A DNA stretch of 64,000 nt, taken from Dendrocalamus latiflorus. Its lineage: Eukaryota > Streptophyta > Magnoliopsida > Poales > Poaceae. The notes under the pieces are model-generated. The model did no database searches. It was not told where the DNA came from and was given only the letters and a program-made list of their open reading frames with translations. The DNA lies in the NCBI GenBank assembly GCA_017311315.1, contig CM029609.1, positions 38,438,744-38,502,743 on the forward strand, in the 5' to 3' direction. The translations under genes and the position numbers were made by a program. This document shows, in pieces, positions 1 through 12,307 of the stretch. The first letter of the stretch is position 1; every line of letters starts with the position of its first letter.

Positions 1-520
1 GTTCCCTCGTCCGGCAAGACTTCGCGGTAACACAGAAAAAAATTAAGACAAGACAGAAGGTTCATTGCTTTGTGACAGGAGAGAGGTTGAGAATTCAATG
101 CACCATGCAACATTGCAATATTTTGGGGGATAGTAGCACGGATACGTCGAGCCGCGTGCTGCCGGTTTACGCTAGGAGCAAAGGAACTGGAAGAAGCAGC
201 CATCTTTGGAGAGGAGCAAGCAAGCCGCGTCCAACTAGTTTTCTCTCGGTCTGCGAGCATATTTTTCATCCATCGAATATGAGCCAAGACGCAAACTAGA
301 AATACTTCGACTCGAAGTCGGCTAACTTCGATTCGTCCGGATGACGGCATAAAGGGAGATGCAACATGAGGGGATAAACAGCAAGTGGCAATCATGTCAA
401 CAGCAAAGAAATTCTCAAGCCAGACGTGATCTGAGTTGCAAAGCGTACTTTTTTTCTCAGGTTCTCTCAGTCCAAGAGCCACGTCAAAGTACCCCGAGTT
501 CTTGATATGTGTCTAAGATC

Positions 521-1384
521 ATGTCGCGTTCTCTGAGAAGTGGTGTTAATGGTGACGAGGCATCATCCAGTATGATGGTAAAGGAGAGTTCCACCATCTC
601 ATTGCATTATCCGATGCTCACGACAAGCAATTATGCCGCCTGGACAATCAAGATGAAGATGTACATGAGGGCTTAAGGAGTGTGGGACGCGATCGAGAAC
701 GGCAACGTCGATGTGCACAAGGATTAGATGGCATTGGTAGCCATCTATCAGGGCGTCCTAGAGGAGACGCTCTTCCTACTGGCCAAAAAGGAAATGGCCA
801 AAGCTGCATGGGAGGCGTTGAAGAAAATGAATCATGGTGCCGATTGTGTGAAGAATAAAAGGTGCAAACTCTCAAGACTGAGTTTGAGGTGCTGCGTATG
901 AAGGAAATGGAGTCAATCAACAACTTCACCATCCGATTGATGATCATCATCAACAAAATTTGGGCCCTTGGCGAGAAGGTGGAAGAGTTGTACGTAGTGA
1001 AGAAATTCCTTCGTGCTATTCTCTCAAAGTTTCCCGATTGCCTCGATTATAGAGCAATTTGGAGACCTGAAGACAATGACCATGGAGAAGGTCATCGGTC
1101 ATTTTAAGGCATATGAGGAACACATTTGCGACAGCAGTGACAATGGCGATGGACAACTCTTATTGACCCGTGCTGAGTGGAAAGTCTGATCATCAAAGTG
1201 TGAAGGTAAGAACACTTCCAGTGGTGGTGGCCGAGGCCGCCAGAATCGGAAGTTTGATAAAGTAAAAGTGAGATGTTATAATTGTGATTATTATGAACAC
1301 TTTGCTTCTGAATACCGCAAGCCGAAGATGGAGAATGCACTACTTGCTACAACGCTTAGCGATGATGAACTAGCACTGATCTGA
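521..1384 (+). pseudogene. Broken copia-type gag (UBN2/DUF4219 family)
   Basis: Decayed capsid gene of a Ty1/copia LTR retrotransposon. The ATG at 521 opens a frame with the usual gag beginning, including LTTSNYAAWTIKMKMYMRA, but a TAA follows at about 676 and a TAG at about 725. The frame continues with RVQTLKTEFEVLRMKEMESI near 860-920, typical of gag_pre/UBN2 proteins. A zinc knuckle lies at 1271-1321 (CYNCDYYEHFASEYR). It has lost its fourth ligand: the family pattern is C-X2-C-X4-H-X4-C and here the last Cys is Tyr (TAC instead of TGC). No protease, integrase or reverse transcriptase follows; the LTR begins about 300 bp later. It is either an internally deleted copy or a gag-only non-autonomous member. 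No 5' LTR or primer-binding site is visible upstream in 1-520. Confidence 0.8.
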
Positions 1385-1671
1385 TGATAAGTTGAGTCCG
1401 GAACGTTGAGAAGATATGTCGCCGTCCAAACTCAAGTAAGATGAGATGATATCGGAACATTGAGGAGATGTCATTGTTCTGTATCAAGTATGAGTTGAGT
1501 AAGTTTTAGTTGAGACCGACTGTCTCAATGTTTTAAAATCTTTGCATTTGGATAGACCCATACCAATTGAGTTGAATTCCTACATGTAGCTTGTATGTAG
1601 AACGCTTCATGTGGAGGTATGGCTGGTAGTTCATAATGCATTGAGAATAAATTAGAGTATGTCGAGTCAAA

Positions 1672-1906
1672 ATTAGGGGAGAGATTGTTGGAAATAATCT
1701 TGATTTATAGTCCAAGATGCAGTAGAGTCCGTCTCCGTGTGTAACTCCAATTAAAGTTATGTCCAACTTGAAGTCCGAATACATTAAGGAGGTTTGTAAC
1801 TAGTTTTGTAAGACAAAGCAAGTAAGAGAATAGAGATTTAGAAATTTTCCTGTGTTCTCTTAGTTTATTTGCGATATGTAAGTTTTCTTCTAGAGCAAAT
1901 CCAACA
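1672..1906 (+). repeat. Polypurine tract and 3' LTR of the copia remnant
   Basis: A purine tract (AATTAGGGGAGAGAT, 1672-1685) sits immediately before a 221-bp segment that starts TGTTGGAAAT at 1686 and ends CCAACA at 1906. These are the standard perfect short inverted ends (TGTTGG/CCAACA) of copia LTRs. The matching 5' LTR is not in the window, so the insertion-site duplication cannot be tested. Confidence 0.75.
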
Positions 1907-3822
1907 ATTTTGGACGAAATGATGAACCCTGGGTGAAGCTAATAGTCGATGTGCTTGCTTCTGTAGCTGTGTGATGATGATCATATCTCTTCTCTTTTTC
2001 GATCTTTCTCCGGCGAAGCTTTAAATAGCGTCGATGGGGTAGCAGTTATAGCCCACAAGAGGCATCTTGTCGGTTCTTGGAGACGTAAACTTTGAGTTCT
2101 TGGAGTATTACTGTTTCGATTAGGGCGTAACTATCACCTTTAATTCTCAGCTATGTGCATGTGTTGTACCTATACGATTTTGAAAACAACTACTACAAGT
2201 TATTTTGTGGTGCTCGTGCTCCCTTATAAATTTTGGAATAATTCAATCACTGACATGTTTTTGTACCTGTGGATTTTGGTTCTTGGCATTGGTTTTGCCA
2301 CGCATTCTCAAATGTGCAGCAAGCAAGCAAAAGCAGTACTCTTCACAAAATAAGAACTGCTGGTGCGACCTGTTGGTGGTGGCATTTCAGGCAAGCCTAC
2401 ATGCTGTGAGCCATGCCATCTACCTAAGAACGAAATTGTTGGCACTCTTAGTCTTTCTGCTCCAGTAGCACCACTCGAGACAGTGAGGTGTAGCCGTGTA
2501 GGCGTGTAGCTTTCGTGATTGACAGACTTGTGGCAACGTTCCATTGAGGTCTATATGAGTGTGTAGAATGCAGATCTCATAGCACATAAGAAGGCCAGGA
2601 AAGCCGTTCGGCTCTCACACACCACCACCACTATAATAGCTATTGTCAGATGGCATGGCTCACTGCAATTGCCTGAAAACTTTCGTTATCCTTTCCAATT
2701 TATGCTGAAAATTCTCAAATTCGGTGTATATTTTGCTTAAGATTAATTTCCACAAGCATATTGTCAGAAGCCTGTTTGCCAAGTGTGCATTACAGAAGCA
2801 TAATTTATGCAAATCGCACGTGACATTACAGAAGCAGCACTATAATAGCTACTTGATTCGTGCAAATTAAACACCTTTCCTGGGCAATTAAAGGAAAAAA
2901 CTCAAAAAAGAACAAGAACCAAGAAAGAGACGAGTAATCGCTGAAGGAAAGGAGAGGGCGAAGGGGCAACCAATAAAATAAGTGTGTCTAGGTATCATTC
3001 GGATGTTTTTTCGTAACAATCATCTTAAATTTGGGACTGTTGGATTAGAGATCCAGCTGCACCTTTTTTTGAAGAGGAGAGACTTTTTTTGGAAGGGGGA
3101 GAATCAAAAAAAAAAAGAGAGTAAGATAAAGCTACTGTCCACTGAAATCTGTCTTTTTTTTCTCCTAATATATGTCGTGCATTCAGTTGATTTTTTGCAT
3201 GATGCTTAATTACATCGCGAACTACATTTTTTAGAATTTTTCATGACTATTTGAATCGTGGGACGGGGGAGCTCCCGCCTGTACTCTGGGCCACCGAGAT
3301 TCGATCGGATGGACATGGCTGAGTTTGTGTGTATATTCACAGATATAGCCATGTGCACCAGATATGCCGTCTCCGTTGTAAGAAACCTTTTTGCTCAAGA
3401 AAAGACTGGCCAAAAGCGTAATAGACAGTAAGAAGCGTATGCTGAAGGATTGATCGGTCAACAAAAATCAGACACCTGCTTGCGTGGTGACAGAAGACCG
3501 GAAAGCTTCCCGCACCCGCAGGATTGAAATACTTGTGAAGGATCCAAATATGTAGCAGAGCACTCTCTCTTTTTGTTAGGGTCACAGGAGCTTTGAAGCA
3601 GGGTACATCCTGAGCCCTGAGGTGACCGCGGCCACAGGAAAATCTGGCACATATAGAGATAGGGTCATTTAACGCACTCTTTATCAGATTAAAACCAAGA
3701 TGAAAAAGATCCTACGGAGATGGTTGCCGCCTTAACATATAGAGAGATGGTTAACGCAAGATTAAAAAATAGTAGTCATGTTTAAGCTCATACCTTCAAC
3801 GAATCCTGGTTGATTGCTCGCT
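1907..3822. other. Intergenic DNA without a recognisable gene
   Basis: Moderately AT-rich sequence with only short unrelated open frames. The one thing recognised is a MITE arm at 2982-3120 (listed separately). The stretch 3240-3800 lies downstream of the NLR stop codon and should contain its 3' untranslated region; no clear polyadenylation signal was picked out. Confidence 0.5.
2982..3120 (+). repeat. Single arm of a foldback MITE
   Basis: The sequence from GTGTCTAGGTATCATTCGGA through GGATTAGAGATCC is alignable with the left arm of the foldback element at 10773-11004. Both share GTGTCTAG, a CATC/ATCATC core, TTGGATTAGAGA and the following G/A-rich stretch. Only one arm is present here. Confidence 0.5.
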
Positions 3823-6144
3823 TCATTCACAATCTACTGTTTGGATCTCGAGTATGGGGCGGTTGGGAAGGATGCCTGCTGCGCCCCTGATGTCACCCTC
3901 CAAGGCCTCCACTAAGTCAGCCCTAAAATCATGGTCGCGGTCGATATAAACAGTGATATGTTTGAGGCCTAAAAGATGCTGAAACCCAATAAATTGGTTA
4001 TTGAACTGGCACAGTGCCATCAAACCAAGTTTCAGCCTTTGGAGTTTTGGCATGGCTCCTGGCTCAAACATCAACCCCGCCTCATGGGCCCACAGCTCAC
4101 ATCTAAAATTGAACTTCACCAAACGCTGGAATCCTTGGCTGCCGATTGGGAGGACCTGACGACTACGACTCAGGGTCAGGGTAAGAGAGAGCAGCGCGGG
4201 TAGACTCGCAAGAATCTTGAGACCTTCCTCTCCCACTTCAGCAACATATCCAAGACGGAGGCGGGTGAGGTTGACGAGCGAGCCGATTTCACTTGCACTT
4301 ATGGTATGCATTCTACATTTAAGTCTCCGTAGTAGAGGTTGTGGGGAGTCACACGAAGACATCCATGAATAGTTTTCAATAAAGCAGAATGCCCCAACCT
4401 CCAGTGATCGGAGGCTGCGAGCGAGAAGTTTTGAGAGAGATGAGGTACACGCTTTCTCCCGACCATCATCCAATCCATAATAACCCCCTTCAATTCCTAG
4501 TGCCCTCAATTTGGCCAGCTCTCCGATTCCTTGGATTGCGTTTATGGATGCTTTGTCGATATCGATGAGTGATAGCTCCTCCAGGGCTTGGAGGCTTCCG
4601 ACTCCGTCGGGCAATGCCACTCCCCGGTCAATAAAAAGGCACACTAGTTTCTGTAATTGAACAATACTTGTTGGTAGTTTGGACATAAAAAAGTTCCCTC
4701 TCAGATCTAGAATCTCCAGATGCTGCAGCTTGCCGATTTGTTCTGGGAGATTACTGACACCTGCATCAACGATTCTCAAGTACTTCAACTGACAGAAACT
4801 ACCAATATGTTCAATATAGCTGTCAATCAAACTCCAACTACGTTCTATATTTAGTAATCGCAAGACTGGGCTACTCAAACACATAGTCGTATACCGCTTT
4901 GCGTGATCTGATCCAAACTTATGAACCGATCGAAGCTGAGGTGCATCCTTCATTGATTTTGGCAACTGCGAAACTACAGAAAACTCTGTTGATTGGACGG
5001 ATAACCTACGAATCTTGTTGGAAGAATTTCCACAAAAATAATTACCATTCGATATATTGACAAAATTGTCTTCCACAGCCTGAGATATAATGAAGTCAAG
5101 TACAATATCATGAACTCTGCAGGATTTCACTGTTTTGCCATCTATCCCGATCTTTGTTGGTTGGATCATGCTTCTGTTGATGAGCTCATTTAAGTAGCTT
5201 TCTCCTAGCTGCTCCATACTTTCTCTGTCTTGCCCGGGAACCAATCCTTCTGCTATCCATGTCCGTATCAAATATCTGCTATCAATTGTATAATCCTCCG
5301 GAAAGACACTTAGGTATAACAAACAAGTCTTCAGGTAGTGAGGAAGGTCAAAATAACTGAGGAACAATATCCTTTTCATTTTGTCAACAGTAGAATCTTT
5401 CTCCACATCAGAAGAAATAGATTTCCGAATTTTGACCCACACTTCCACTGTTTCACTTTTGTTGGCTAATAAACTAGCCACACTGATTATGGCCAATGGC
5501 AAACCACTACATTTCCTCAAAATTTCATTGGCTACTTCTGTCAATTCTTGAGGACAGTCTTTGCTAGGACAAAAGACTCTTCTAAAGAATAAGCTGTGGG
5601 AGTCTTCTTCACTTAGAGGCTTCGCTTCATAAGTATGCCCACCAAAGCCGGTACAACATGATTTGGCCACATCTTTAATGCGTGTTGTTGTAATTACTCT
5701 ACTTCGGTTCTCATTGATAGGTAAGGCAGATTTCAAATGTTCCCATGCTCATATGCTCCAGATATCATCAATAACGATGAAGTACCTATATGTATTTGTT
5801 CCGGAATTGCATTAGTATGGCTACAATAATTTGTCATTGCTTGTACTGCATGTAGTACTACCTCCCATAGTCCCATGCAAAATGTAGAGCATATTTTCAC
5901 TAAGCACAAAATTAATAAAGCGATAAGACTAACAATGATGCAAGTCAAAATGACCAGTAGCATATTTTTACTATGCTTCTCATTATTACTTTGTAAACCT
6001 AGCATACTTTATGATTCGAATAGATTTTCTGTGATGTGTACTACCGCTTACAGTAGCTAATAGAAAGATGATGCTTAAGGTTTTGGCCTAATGAACTTAT
6101 GATTCGTACAGGTTGTTTAACATTAAAAATACTATTATTACTTA

Positions 6145-6635
6145 CTCACTCCGTCCAAGTTTATAAGGCATATTTTATCTTGACACATACAACAATGAGA
6201 TATTAGGACTATTCTTTTTTATTTCAGCTTATAGTTGTGGCTTATAGCTTTTAGCTGTTCGTGAGAGAGAATACGGAGACAAATAACTCACATGCTATTT
6301 TGGTTGATATAAATAAAGTTGTTATAATGTGTACTACAATTAACTTGTAGATCTTACCTTAAAAAGTCAATCTATTTAAAAGTTAGTTACTGTAAAAAAA
6401 ACTAAAAATTAGCTTTTGAAAGCTGAAAAGAATATGCCCATTAAAAATGGCTAAACCACCTATAATTATTATATCTAAACACTATATTTAATACATGTAT
6501 GTAAAGAATATAAAGTAAAGCTAGATGTTTATTAAAGGTATAAAGGAACATACCACTAATTTTACATTGAACTATATATTATATTTAACAACAAAATCAT
6601 TTAAGAAAACGTCATATAAAGTTGGATAGAGGGAG
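6145..6635. mobile_element. Stowaway-like MITE in the NLR intron
   Basis: The left end CTCACTCCGTCCAAG and the right end, read in reverse complement as CTCCCTCTATCCAAC, are inverted versions of the common Stowaway/Tc1-mariner MITE terminus (CTCCCTCCGTCC). The element is flanked by TA on the left and TG on the right, so the expected TA duplication has decayed on one side. It contains a second MITE. Confidence 0.7.
6206..6440. mobile_element. MITE nested inside the Stowaway-like element
   Basis: Inverted ends GGACTATTC...GAATATGCCC with extended internal complementarity (CAGCTTATAG / AAAAGCTGAAAAG style ends). It is flanked by TTA/ATTA on both sides, compatible with a PIF/Harbinger (Tourist) insertion. 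Its position inside the other MITE shows that it inserted later. Confidence 0.6.
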
Positions 6636-8264
6636 TGCAAGGCAATATGTAAATGTGGTGTAGTCATGCAATCGTGTTCACGTTAGCGCACCAAACCAAC
6701 GCAAAAAAAAAATTCCATCAAAACAAATTAATGAAGTACTCGGCAGAGTTAGTACCCTTTTAAAATTTCAACTTCAAATTTAAATGTATTAGAAGAAACA
6801 AAAAGGACAATTTTTCCGTAATTCATCATATTTACTGACATTTGTATGGGCCGAAAGTAGCCTCGATCAATCAATGGTTGAGATTTAGTTCACGTCTTAC
6901 CCTGGAGAGGTTAGAGGTGCACCATAAAAGAACACACATGAAAGAAAAACACTATTCCGTACTATGCATTAAGTGAAGTCACAAGAGTTAACGTTCTACG
7001 TATTTGCATTATTGTTTTCAAGAACACGCAAAAGATTTATGTCATTGCGAATTTGCATTATTCTAATAGTTGTATTTTAACAAGAAATCAGTGTTACCTC
7101 TTGTCTTTTAAAATTTTCCTCAGTGTGGGTATCAACTGCTCAATCTCCCACTTTTCTGTCACGGACTTGGCGTACTCTTCCTTCTTGATTTGAAAGAGCA
7201 CATCTCTAAGAAGCTTCTTGATATCAGGATTTCTAGATACAGAGACCAAAGCCTGACAATCAAATGATTCTTCGATCTTGTGGTACACCTCCATAGCGAG
7301 AGTAGTCTTGCCTAACCCTCCAATTCCAAAGATGGACACCACCTTGAGTTGCGTCTCTTCATCCTTTATCCAGTCAATGATCTGCTTTCGAGGCTCGTCA
7401 ATGCCCACAAGGTTTCTAGCCTCCTCGTAGAGCGTAGGTGCTCGAGGGTCCAAGGGCACAGGGTGAGGCATAGTGATGCACTGACCAATATTATATCGAT
7501 CGCGCCGCTGGCTCTCTTCAACAACACGGGCCTTAAGCTCTAGAATCTCATTTGCGAGTAGATGGTCCTCCCATAACTTCTTCATCCAGTGTATAGCCTT
7601 GTCTATGAAATTAGGCTTGGGCCGCTTGGCATCCCCACAGCTGAGCCGATGCATAAAGCTGTCGATGCAATCCTCGATGTCATAGGAGAGCTCACGTATC
7701 TTATTCCTCCACTCCTTTGTTTGGACATCGATCTGGTCATGCTCCGTGTGCGTCAGCTTCTGCAGCACGGTATTCATGCTGCTCAACTCATCTCTGAGGA
7801 AGCTAATCCCACCCTTGACACTCTTGATATGCTCGTAGTCATCACCGAGCAAAGTTGTTAGCTTGCCGATGACTGAGTTCATCACCGTCTCTGCAGCCAT
7901 CTTGCGCTCTCTCAAATGATGTTGGCGTGGTGATGTGGTGGCGGTAGTGTGAGAGCCGAACGGATTCAATACCATCAAGACTTCACTGCAACGTTCAGTA
8001 GTCAAGTCAGACACCACGAAAGCTACAATGTCCTTCGTGCTTGTCTCATGGCCACAAATGACTACTCGTGCTAGTGGTGTGGTAGAGTAATATCTTTTTC
8101 ACATTGATGGTACGGGTTACAGCCTCACTGTCTCGCTGCACTGCATGTCGGCTTCCCTGAAAGCCCACCACCAGTGAAAACAAAAGACGTGCCAGTGCCT
8201 GCCACCAGCCGAAGTTCACATGGCCAATAGATTTTGGTTTTTAGAAATTGTTAGGGACATGTTA

Positions 8265-8400
8265 CATTTTCAATTTTGGTTATTTATATTTTTTAGCTTT
8301 TTTATTATCTGCAGCGGTTTAAGGGTTTTTTTTAATTTTTTAATTAAATGGTTTAGAAAAAGATAACAGATGTTGGATCTAGTAGAGAAGAGAAGCTTGA
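8265..8400. repeat. Fragment related to the 8913-9190 MITE
   Basis: Shares the internal stretch TAATTAAATG..AGAAAAAGATAACAGATGTTG with the MITE at 8913-9190 (TAATTAAATGACTCAAGAAA, then AATAGATGTTG). Terminal repeats are not clear. Confidence 0.4.
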
Positions 8401-8912
8401 AGGGGAGGTCGCATTTGAGATTTCACTGTCTACATAATACTACAAAAGAATTAAAGTATGCATATATGTGAAGAAGTTCGCGCTACCAGCGCAAGCTCAC
8501 ATTCATGGCCAACACCTCACACGTAAGTCGTTTGAGTTTGGCAGCTGTCATTATAGCATTGATGAGATGTTGCATGCACGGTACTACTACTGTATCGATA
8601 AGGCACATTTGGGTGGAGCGTTAGGGTACTTTGATAGAACTGTTCTTATAAATGATATTGTAGTTTTTTAATTTAGTTCTTAAACCTGTTTTTTAAATGT
8701 AGTCTCTTTTGTATATCTACCGTGACCGGTAGTTTCCTATAGAGCCTCAGTCCGCAGCAAGTGTGCATGATCTTGGTAGGTCTATGAAGAAGAATGGATT
8801 TGCAAAATCGAGTGTTTAGAGACTAAATTTAAAAAATGGCTATACTAACATTTATATGAAGATTCATTTTGGTAGCTACCATCGTATATTCTGATAACAA
8901 AGAGGTCAATTA

Positions 8913-9190
8913 GGTCTGTTCATTCTAACTTCGGCTTCTGATTTTTAGAAATTGTAATGAATGCGGTGGCTTCTTAATATCGGGTTTTTGGCTTTTTTTT
9001 TCTTTTTTCAGCTTTTTGCTTTATCTTTTTCCTCTTTTCTTTTGTATTGTCCAAGGAAATATAACGGTATTTTTTATTTTTCTTTAATTAAATGACTCAA
9101 GAAAAAAATAATAGATGTTGTAGTGCAAATTCAACTAAAAATCAACAATCGAAAGCCAGAATCTTTAAAAAAAGCTGGATTGAACAGGCC
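8913..9190. mobile_element. Tourist-like (PIF/Harbinger) MITE
   Basis: 278-bp element with ends GGTCTGTTCATTC and GGATTGAACAGGCC (inverted GGCCTGTTCAATCC), flanked by TTA at 8910-8912 and 9191-9193. The TTA duplication and the GG(T/C)CTGTTC terminus are characteristic of Tourist elements. Confidence 0.8.
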
Positions 9191-10772
9191 TTAATCACTA
9201 CGATTACGTTTGGGGTGTCATCAACTCATCATCAATAACATCGCATCACTTCGGTGGAAGCGCTCACCATCGCTCCCGCCATCTTGAGCTCTCAAAGATG
9301 CGGTTGTGGTGCCATAAGATCTACATTTCACAATAGCTTTTTAATTTTTACTATATTAACTAACTTTTAAATAATGTATTTTTAAAGGTGGAGCTTACAA
9401 ATCAGTTATAGTAGATACTGTATTGACTTTAGATATATCAGCTAAATTCACATACTCCTATCTATTTCTATGTATTTTCTCACAAACAACCAAAATTTAA
9501 AAAAACATAAATCTTAGCAAAAAAAAACCCCACGGGTAGACCTCCATGGAACGTTGCTCAAAGTTAGTCAATCTGGAAAGGTACATCATTTTTTAAAAAA
9601 AAACATAAATCTTAGAAAAAAAAACCCCCAACGGTCGAGTCTCATTTGCTATTTTTTATATTAGTTTATTTGTCAACTCTCTAGTACCCCATCCAATGGT
9701 ATGGTATTTGTGTTGAGTAGGGTGACTCATTATAATATAGTAGGACTTGGAGTTGTGTGCTCCAAGATTTCCTAGACAAATACTAATTCTTTTACTTCGC
9801 TCAACACCACAACTAGCGTGACGTGACGCCACGCCTCCGTGGCTAGTACTAATTAGATTAGGTTTCCTCCTCTCTTTGAATAGAATTTCTACTTTTTTAG
9901 AAGAGAACTACATAGAGCTATGAGGTGTGACTATAAAGAATCTAAGCCATAAATCGGTTTATCCAAAGCAAAAGGTGCACGAGAGGATTAATGCCTATAT
10001 TTTTCTTTGACACTAGATTTTTGTATATGCAAGGATCCGATGATCACAAAAGATTCGAGAGGGTTGTAAGAAAACAACAACCCCTCATACTATTTTCAGA
10101 CTGTGTTAAAGAAATTTTTAAATTGTGTTAAAGAAATTTGCGGTTGACTTTACCAAATCATTCTCTCCTGATGTGGTTATTTCATCATCGTTATTTCAAT
10201 TCTTACTACAGGATTCATCTATCTTGTTTGTGATACCGTGCACACGTATATCGTATCTCGTGATTCTAATCGGATCTAGGGGCTACTACGCATAAGGAAA
10301 ATATTAGAGTATAATAGTTTGTTAGAAGGAAAATATTTTCTTACGTGCACCAACATATTACACATGCAGTAGGACCTTGAGCACGAACAAAATCAAGTAA
10401 CCCCGACTGGAACGAGAGGTTCGTCCATCATATCTTGTACCAGAACTGTCATTCTAGTTTGAAAGATCAAGTCAATGGGTGGAAGAAGTGCTCAGAACAC
10501 GGCGGGTTAAGGTATCGCTTGGTTAGGCTAAAATAAGTTGACTTATAATTGAAATTGTATTGTAGCTGACTGAAATTATACTGTAACTTATGGTGGCTTA
10601 TTTGACGTAACTAAATTTTAAAAATTAAAAATAGAAAAAACAGGTTAGTCCATTATAGACAATGCAAACGAATACGAGAAAAAAGAACCGGTAAAAACCT
10701 AAAAAAACCAAAAAGCCATAAAATGACGAAATTTAGGAATAATGAAAAATAAACTAGAAGCTAAAAAATTAA

Positions 10773-11004
10773 GGGAGTGTCTAGCCACCACTTAGATATT
10801 TTCTTCCTAACTATCATCCAAATTTGTGACCCTTCGATTAGAGAAGGGGCCCTTGTTTTTAAAGGGGGGATTTTTTTCAAGGGAGAGGGGGCAAAATTCA
10901 AGGGTGAGGAGGAGAATTCATGGTCATTGGATCTCTAATCCAATAATCATAAATCTGGATGATAGTTAGGAAGAAAACATCCAGATGATGTTTAACAAAA
11001 ACCC
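10773..11004. mobile_element. Foldback MITE with long terminal inverted repeats
   Basis: About 70 bp at the left (GGGAGTGTCTAGCC... TTTTCTTCCTAACTATCATC) reappears inverted at the right end, from TCTCTAATCCAATAATC through GATAGTTAGGAAGAAAAC to AAAAACCC. The centre is purine-rich (AAGGGAGAGGGGGC). No clean target duplication was found, so the superfamily is not assigned. Confidence 0.75.
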
Positions 11005-11722
11005 AATTTAAACCAAATTGAGTAGGGCATAAGTCATCGCTAGATTAATAGAAGGCAAACTCTTTCCAATGTTGGGATTCATCTACGGAGCCCAGTCTTG
11101 TCTCCTGGCCAGTTGTATGTTGCGGTGTCATGAGTTATATCGTGTGTAGGACTGAAAATACTGATCGGAGATGAACATGGCGCTACCTGTGGTGAAACAA
11201 AATAACATAGTGTATAGAGAAGTGTTGGGTTCTGTTTAGTGCTCCCTTCTGTTCTCTTTTGTATCTTGTTGTGGCTACTGACCAAACAGTAAAGTGAGAG
11301 TAGTGTAGTGGAGATGGTGAATGAATAATGCTTCCCCCTTCCCTATGTCAGGGGCGGGCATATATATTTCTATGAGAAGTATTTTACAATTATGCCCTTA
11401 CATCCATGTGCCCTCGTAGGGGTATCTATGTCATTACATATATCCTATTTTAGGCTTTACAACCTTTTAGCAGGCCGGATGGGCTTAGGTGGGAGCAACC
11501 CCTGCAACAGGAGCCTCTCATAGTGAAGAGCTTCACGGGCCGGAGCCATGCCGCCGAGCCATTTGGCCCCCTCCGTCCCCTCGGCCTGTGACCTTCTGTG
11601 ATGTTGTGCGGAAACAATTTTGTCGATGCAGGCCCACCTCGGGCCACGAAATGGAGCCCATGTGCTGATCAGCCACGTCCCGTGGACACAAAGTCGAGGT
11701 CATACCCATCCTGCGGGCGCGC

Positions 11723-11900
11723 AGTCAAGGTGCAGGTCGGGGTCGGTCCGCGGGCGCGAAGTCAGGGTGCCGAAGTCGTCCCGCGAACCCGAAGTCAAGG
11801 TGCCGAAGTCATCCCATGGACCCGTAGTCGAGGTCGGAGTTGTCTCGTGGACTTGTAGTCGAGGTCGGAGTTGTCCCGCGGGCATGGAGTCGGGGTGCAG
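11723..11900. repeat. Imperfect 31-37-bp tandem repeats
   Basis: Six units anchored on AGTC at 11723, 11760, 11793, 11826, 11857 and 11888 (spacings 37, 33, 33, 31, 31). A typical unit contains AGTCGAGGTCGGAGTTGTC followed by a CGYGG stretch. Open frames across it are products of the repeat and of high GC content. Confidence 0.7.
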
Positions 11901-12307
11901 GCCGGAGGCAGCGGCCCGCGGCCCAATGATGATGCTTTAATGGTGCCGAGGATCGCGCCGGCCGCTGGCGTGCAACGGGAGTTGAGCCATGCACTGGCGC
12001 AAGGTGGGACACGCGGCAGTACCAGATTGTCGTGTCGTGGGATGTTAGGTGGCCGCACGACCACGGTCGTGTGTTCCTTCCCGAGGGGGCGGGGCGCGTG
12101 GCGGGACATGATTGGCGCATCGTGGGCAATCAGGTGGGCACACGACTGTGGTCGTGCGTTTCTTCTCGAGGGGGCGGGGCATGTGTGCGCGCGCGCGACC
12201 AGGCGATTGTGCCGCTTCGGCATCCACCGGTCGCGCTTCCCGATCATGGGGGAGGCGAACGGTTCGGCTTCCGCCAGTTGCGTTTCCCGATCATGTGGGA
12301 GGTGAAA

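Larger units (their letters stand above)
3823..7900 (-). pseudogene. CC-NB-LRR (NLR) disease-resistance gene homologue with a premature stop
   Basis: Intracellular immune receptor of the coiled-coil NLR class, about 920 residues, two exons. Exon 1 runs 7900-7098; the Met at 7900 (MAAETVMNSVIGKL) is chosen over the in-frame Met at 8017 because it begins the Rx-type N-terminal domain. The P-loop GIGGLGKTT is near residue 190, followed by RNBS-A. The donor AG|GTAACA at 7098/7097 and acceptor TATAG|GTAC at 5786/5785 join in frame (AG|G, Arg) and continue into kinase-2, YFIVIDDIW. Six bases after that Trp codon the joined frame meets TGA at 5751-5749 (WSI-stop-AWEHLKSALP). Beyond it the frame is open to 3823: RNBS-B, GLPL (CSGLPLAI), RNBS-D (CLLYLSVFPEDY), an MHD variant VHD at 5107-5115, then leucine-rich repeats. 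Unless the stop is an error or allele-specific, the product ends inside the NB domain. The 1.3-kb intron carries nested MITEs. Confidence 0.88.
7901..10772. other. Upstream region of the NLR gene and MITE-rich intergenic DNA
   Basis: No protein-coding gene is recognised. The first 300 bp should hold the NLR 5' leader and promoter; no distinctive element was identified. Recognisable content is a Tourist-like MITE (8913-9190), a related fragment (about 8265-8400), and a pair of imperfect direct repeats around AAACATAAATCTTAG with A-runs and CCCC (9503-9534 and 9601-9634). About 10512-10760 is possibly another MITE remnant (AGTTGACTTATAATTG, GTAACTTATGGTGGC) whose ends could not be fixed. Confidence 0.5.

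Noticed and set aside
1..520. 5' LTR for the copia gag at 521
   Set aside because: No TGTTGG...CCAACA unit, no match to 1686-1906 and no tRNA-Met primer-binding site are present.
648..956. 102-codon minus-strand frame
   Set aside because: Shadow of the copia gag remnant on the plus strand.
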